Below, in pieces: positions 63,780 through 64,000 of a DNA stretch of 64,000 nucleotides. A program made the translations under genes and the position numbers. Each line of letters begins with the position of its first letter. Within the stretch, counting starts at the first letter, position 1. This DNA is from Ruminococcus sp. AF41-9 (GTDB taxonomy: Bacteria; Bacillota; Clostridia; Lachnospirales; Lachnospiraceae): positions 50,204-114,203 of the forward strand of contig NZ_QUDO01000007.1 in the NCBI RefSeq assembly GCF_003477525.1, written 5' to 3'. The notes under the pieces were generated by a model. The model made no database searches. It was not told where the DNA came from and saw nothing but the letters and a program-made list of their open reading frames with translations.

Positions 63780-64000
63780 CTATGCTGCTTTTAAGAATTC
63801 CATTTCTGAATGGAGTTTCCTCAGATCTGCATAGACACATGAGGTTCTACGCTTTACAGAAGGGACTTTTACCTCCAGTAAAGACCTTTCCGTTGCCGGA
63901 AGGGGTTTTAAAAGTTCCCTTATAAAATATCTCGCCCCTATATTACAGGATGCTGACAGGTCACAATGATATCGTTTTCCTGTCTGGAAAGTACAGAGGC
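63780..64000 (-). CDS. tnpB: TnpB (OrfB) C-terminal part, rest outside window
   Basis: Open to the right edge; the last 73 residues include GKRYHCDLSASCNIGARYFIREL, the RuvC-III motif with its catalytic Asp, ending EMEFLKAA at TAG 63780. RNA-guided nuclease of IS200/IS605 transposons. No tnpA is visible. Confidence 0.88.
   Translation of the reverse strand, partial: LCTFQTGKRYHCDLSASCNIGARYFIRELLKPLPATERSLLEVKVPSVKRRTSCVYADLRKLHSEMEFLKAA

Overview
The window comes from a low-to-moderate GC Firmicute, most likely a gut Lachnospiraceae (Blautia/Ruminococcus/Dorea-like). The evidence is a V-type ATPase operon, a T-box-controlled metG, a rubrerythrin with the rubredoxin domain first, a PerR-type Fur protein, strong AGGAGG ribosome binding sites and IS200/IS605-type TnpB. 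No species is claimed.

Positions 1 to about 30,545 are the integrase-proximal part of a temperate tailed-phage prophage, inserted against the 3' end of guaA. Its other end lies left of the window. A divergent lysogeny switch sits near 27.5 kb. Rightward from it run an XRE repressor (apparently starting at ATC), a lipoprotein with a C9 tract, a small gene and a tyrosine integrase. Leftward runs one long early operon: Cro-like and other DNA-binding proteins, a recombination module (Rad50-like ATPase, RecT, zinc-ribbon proteins, MBL hydrolase), a replication module (replisome organiser with internal 15-bp iterons, DnaC-type loader), an orphan DNA methyltransferase, RNase HI, a PD-(D/E)XK nuclease, RecU and many small hypothetical genes, ending in an ArpU/RinA-like putative late activator. 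A promoter-like site near 8.2 kb leads into the late genes: ParB-methyltransferase, terS, terL, a small glycine-rich protein, a 52-aa gene, a DUF935 portal and a very large MuF head protein that runs off the left edge. That MuF protein carries a PI3K/PI4K-like kinase domain after its head domain and is the most striking object in the window.

Positions 30.5 to 64 kb are chromosome. In order: guaA; a 580-bp intergenic region with a tandemly duplicated structured element; a GH31 glycosidase; a PqqD-HprK fusion with an ABC exporter (RiPP-like machinery with no visible precursor); a truncated Stealth-type sugar-phosphate transferase; tRNA-Lys(CTT); trmB; a nine-gene V-ATPase operon (stalk G/H-C-I-K-F-E-A-B-D); a DnaA-box cluster with an NlpC/P60 remnant; a thioredoxin-reductase-like flavoprotein; a DUF885 peptidase-like lipid- or membrane-anchored protein; a MarR regulator; a CapA-like protein with a Ser-Tyr-Asp repeat tail; tatD; a molybdenum-cofactor cluster (moaC, mogA-like, MOSC); an unassigned promoter-RNA-terminator unit; metG with T-box; perR and reverse rubrerythrin sharing an operator-like motif; and the tail of a tnpB element.

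Six recognisable genes are interrupted by single-base frameshifts, including metG and the V-ATPase I subunit, which are normally needed. This points to indel errors in the assembly as much as to gene decay, and it bears on every frameshift call below. Functions were assigned by eye from motifs and gene order; no search was run.
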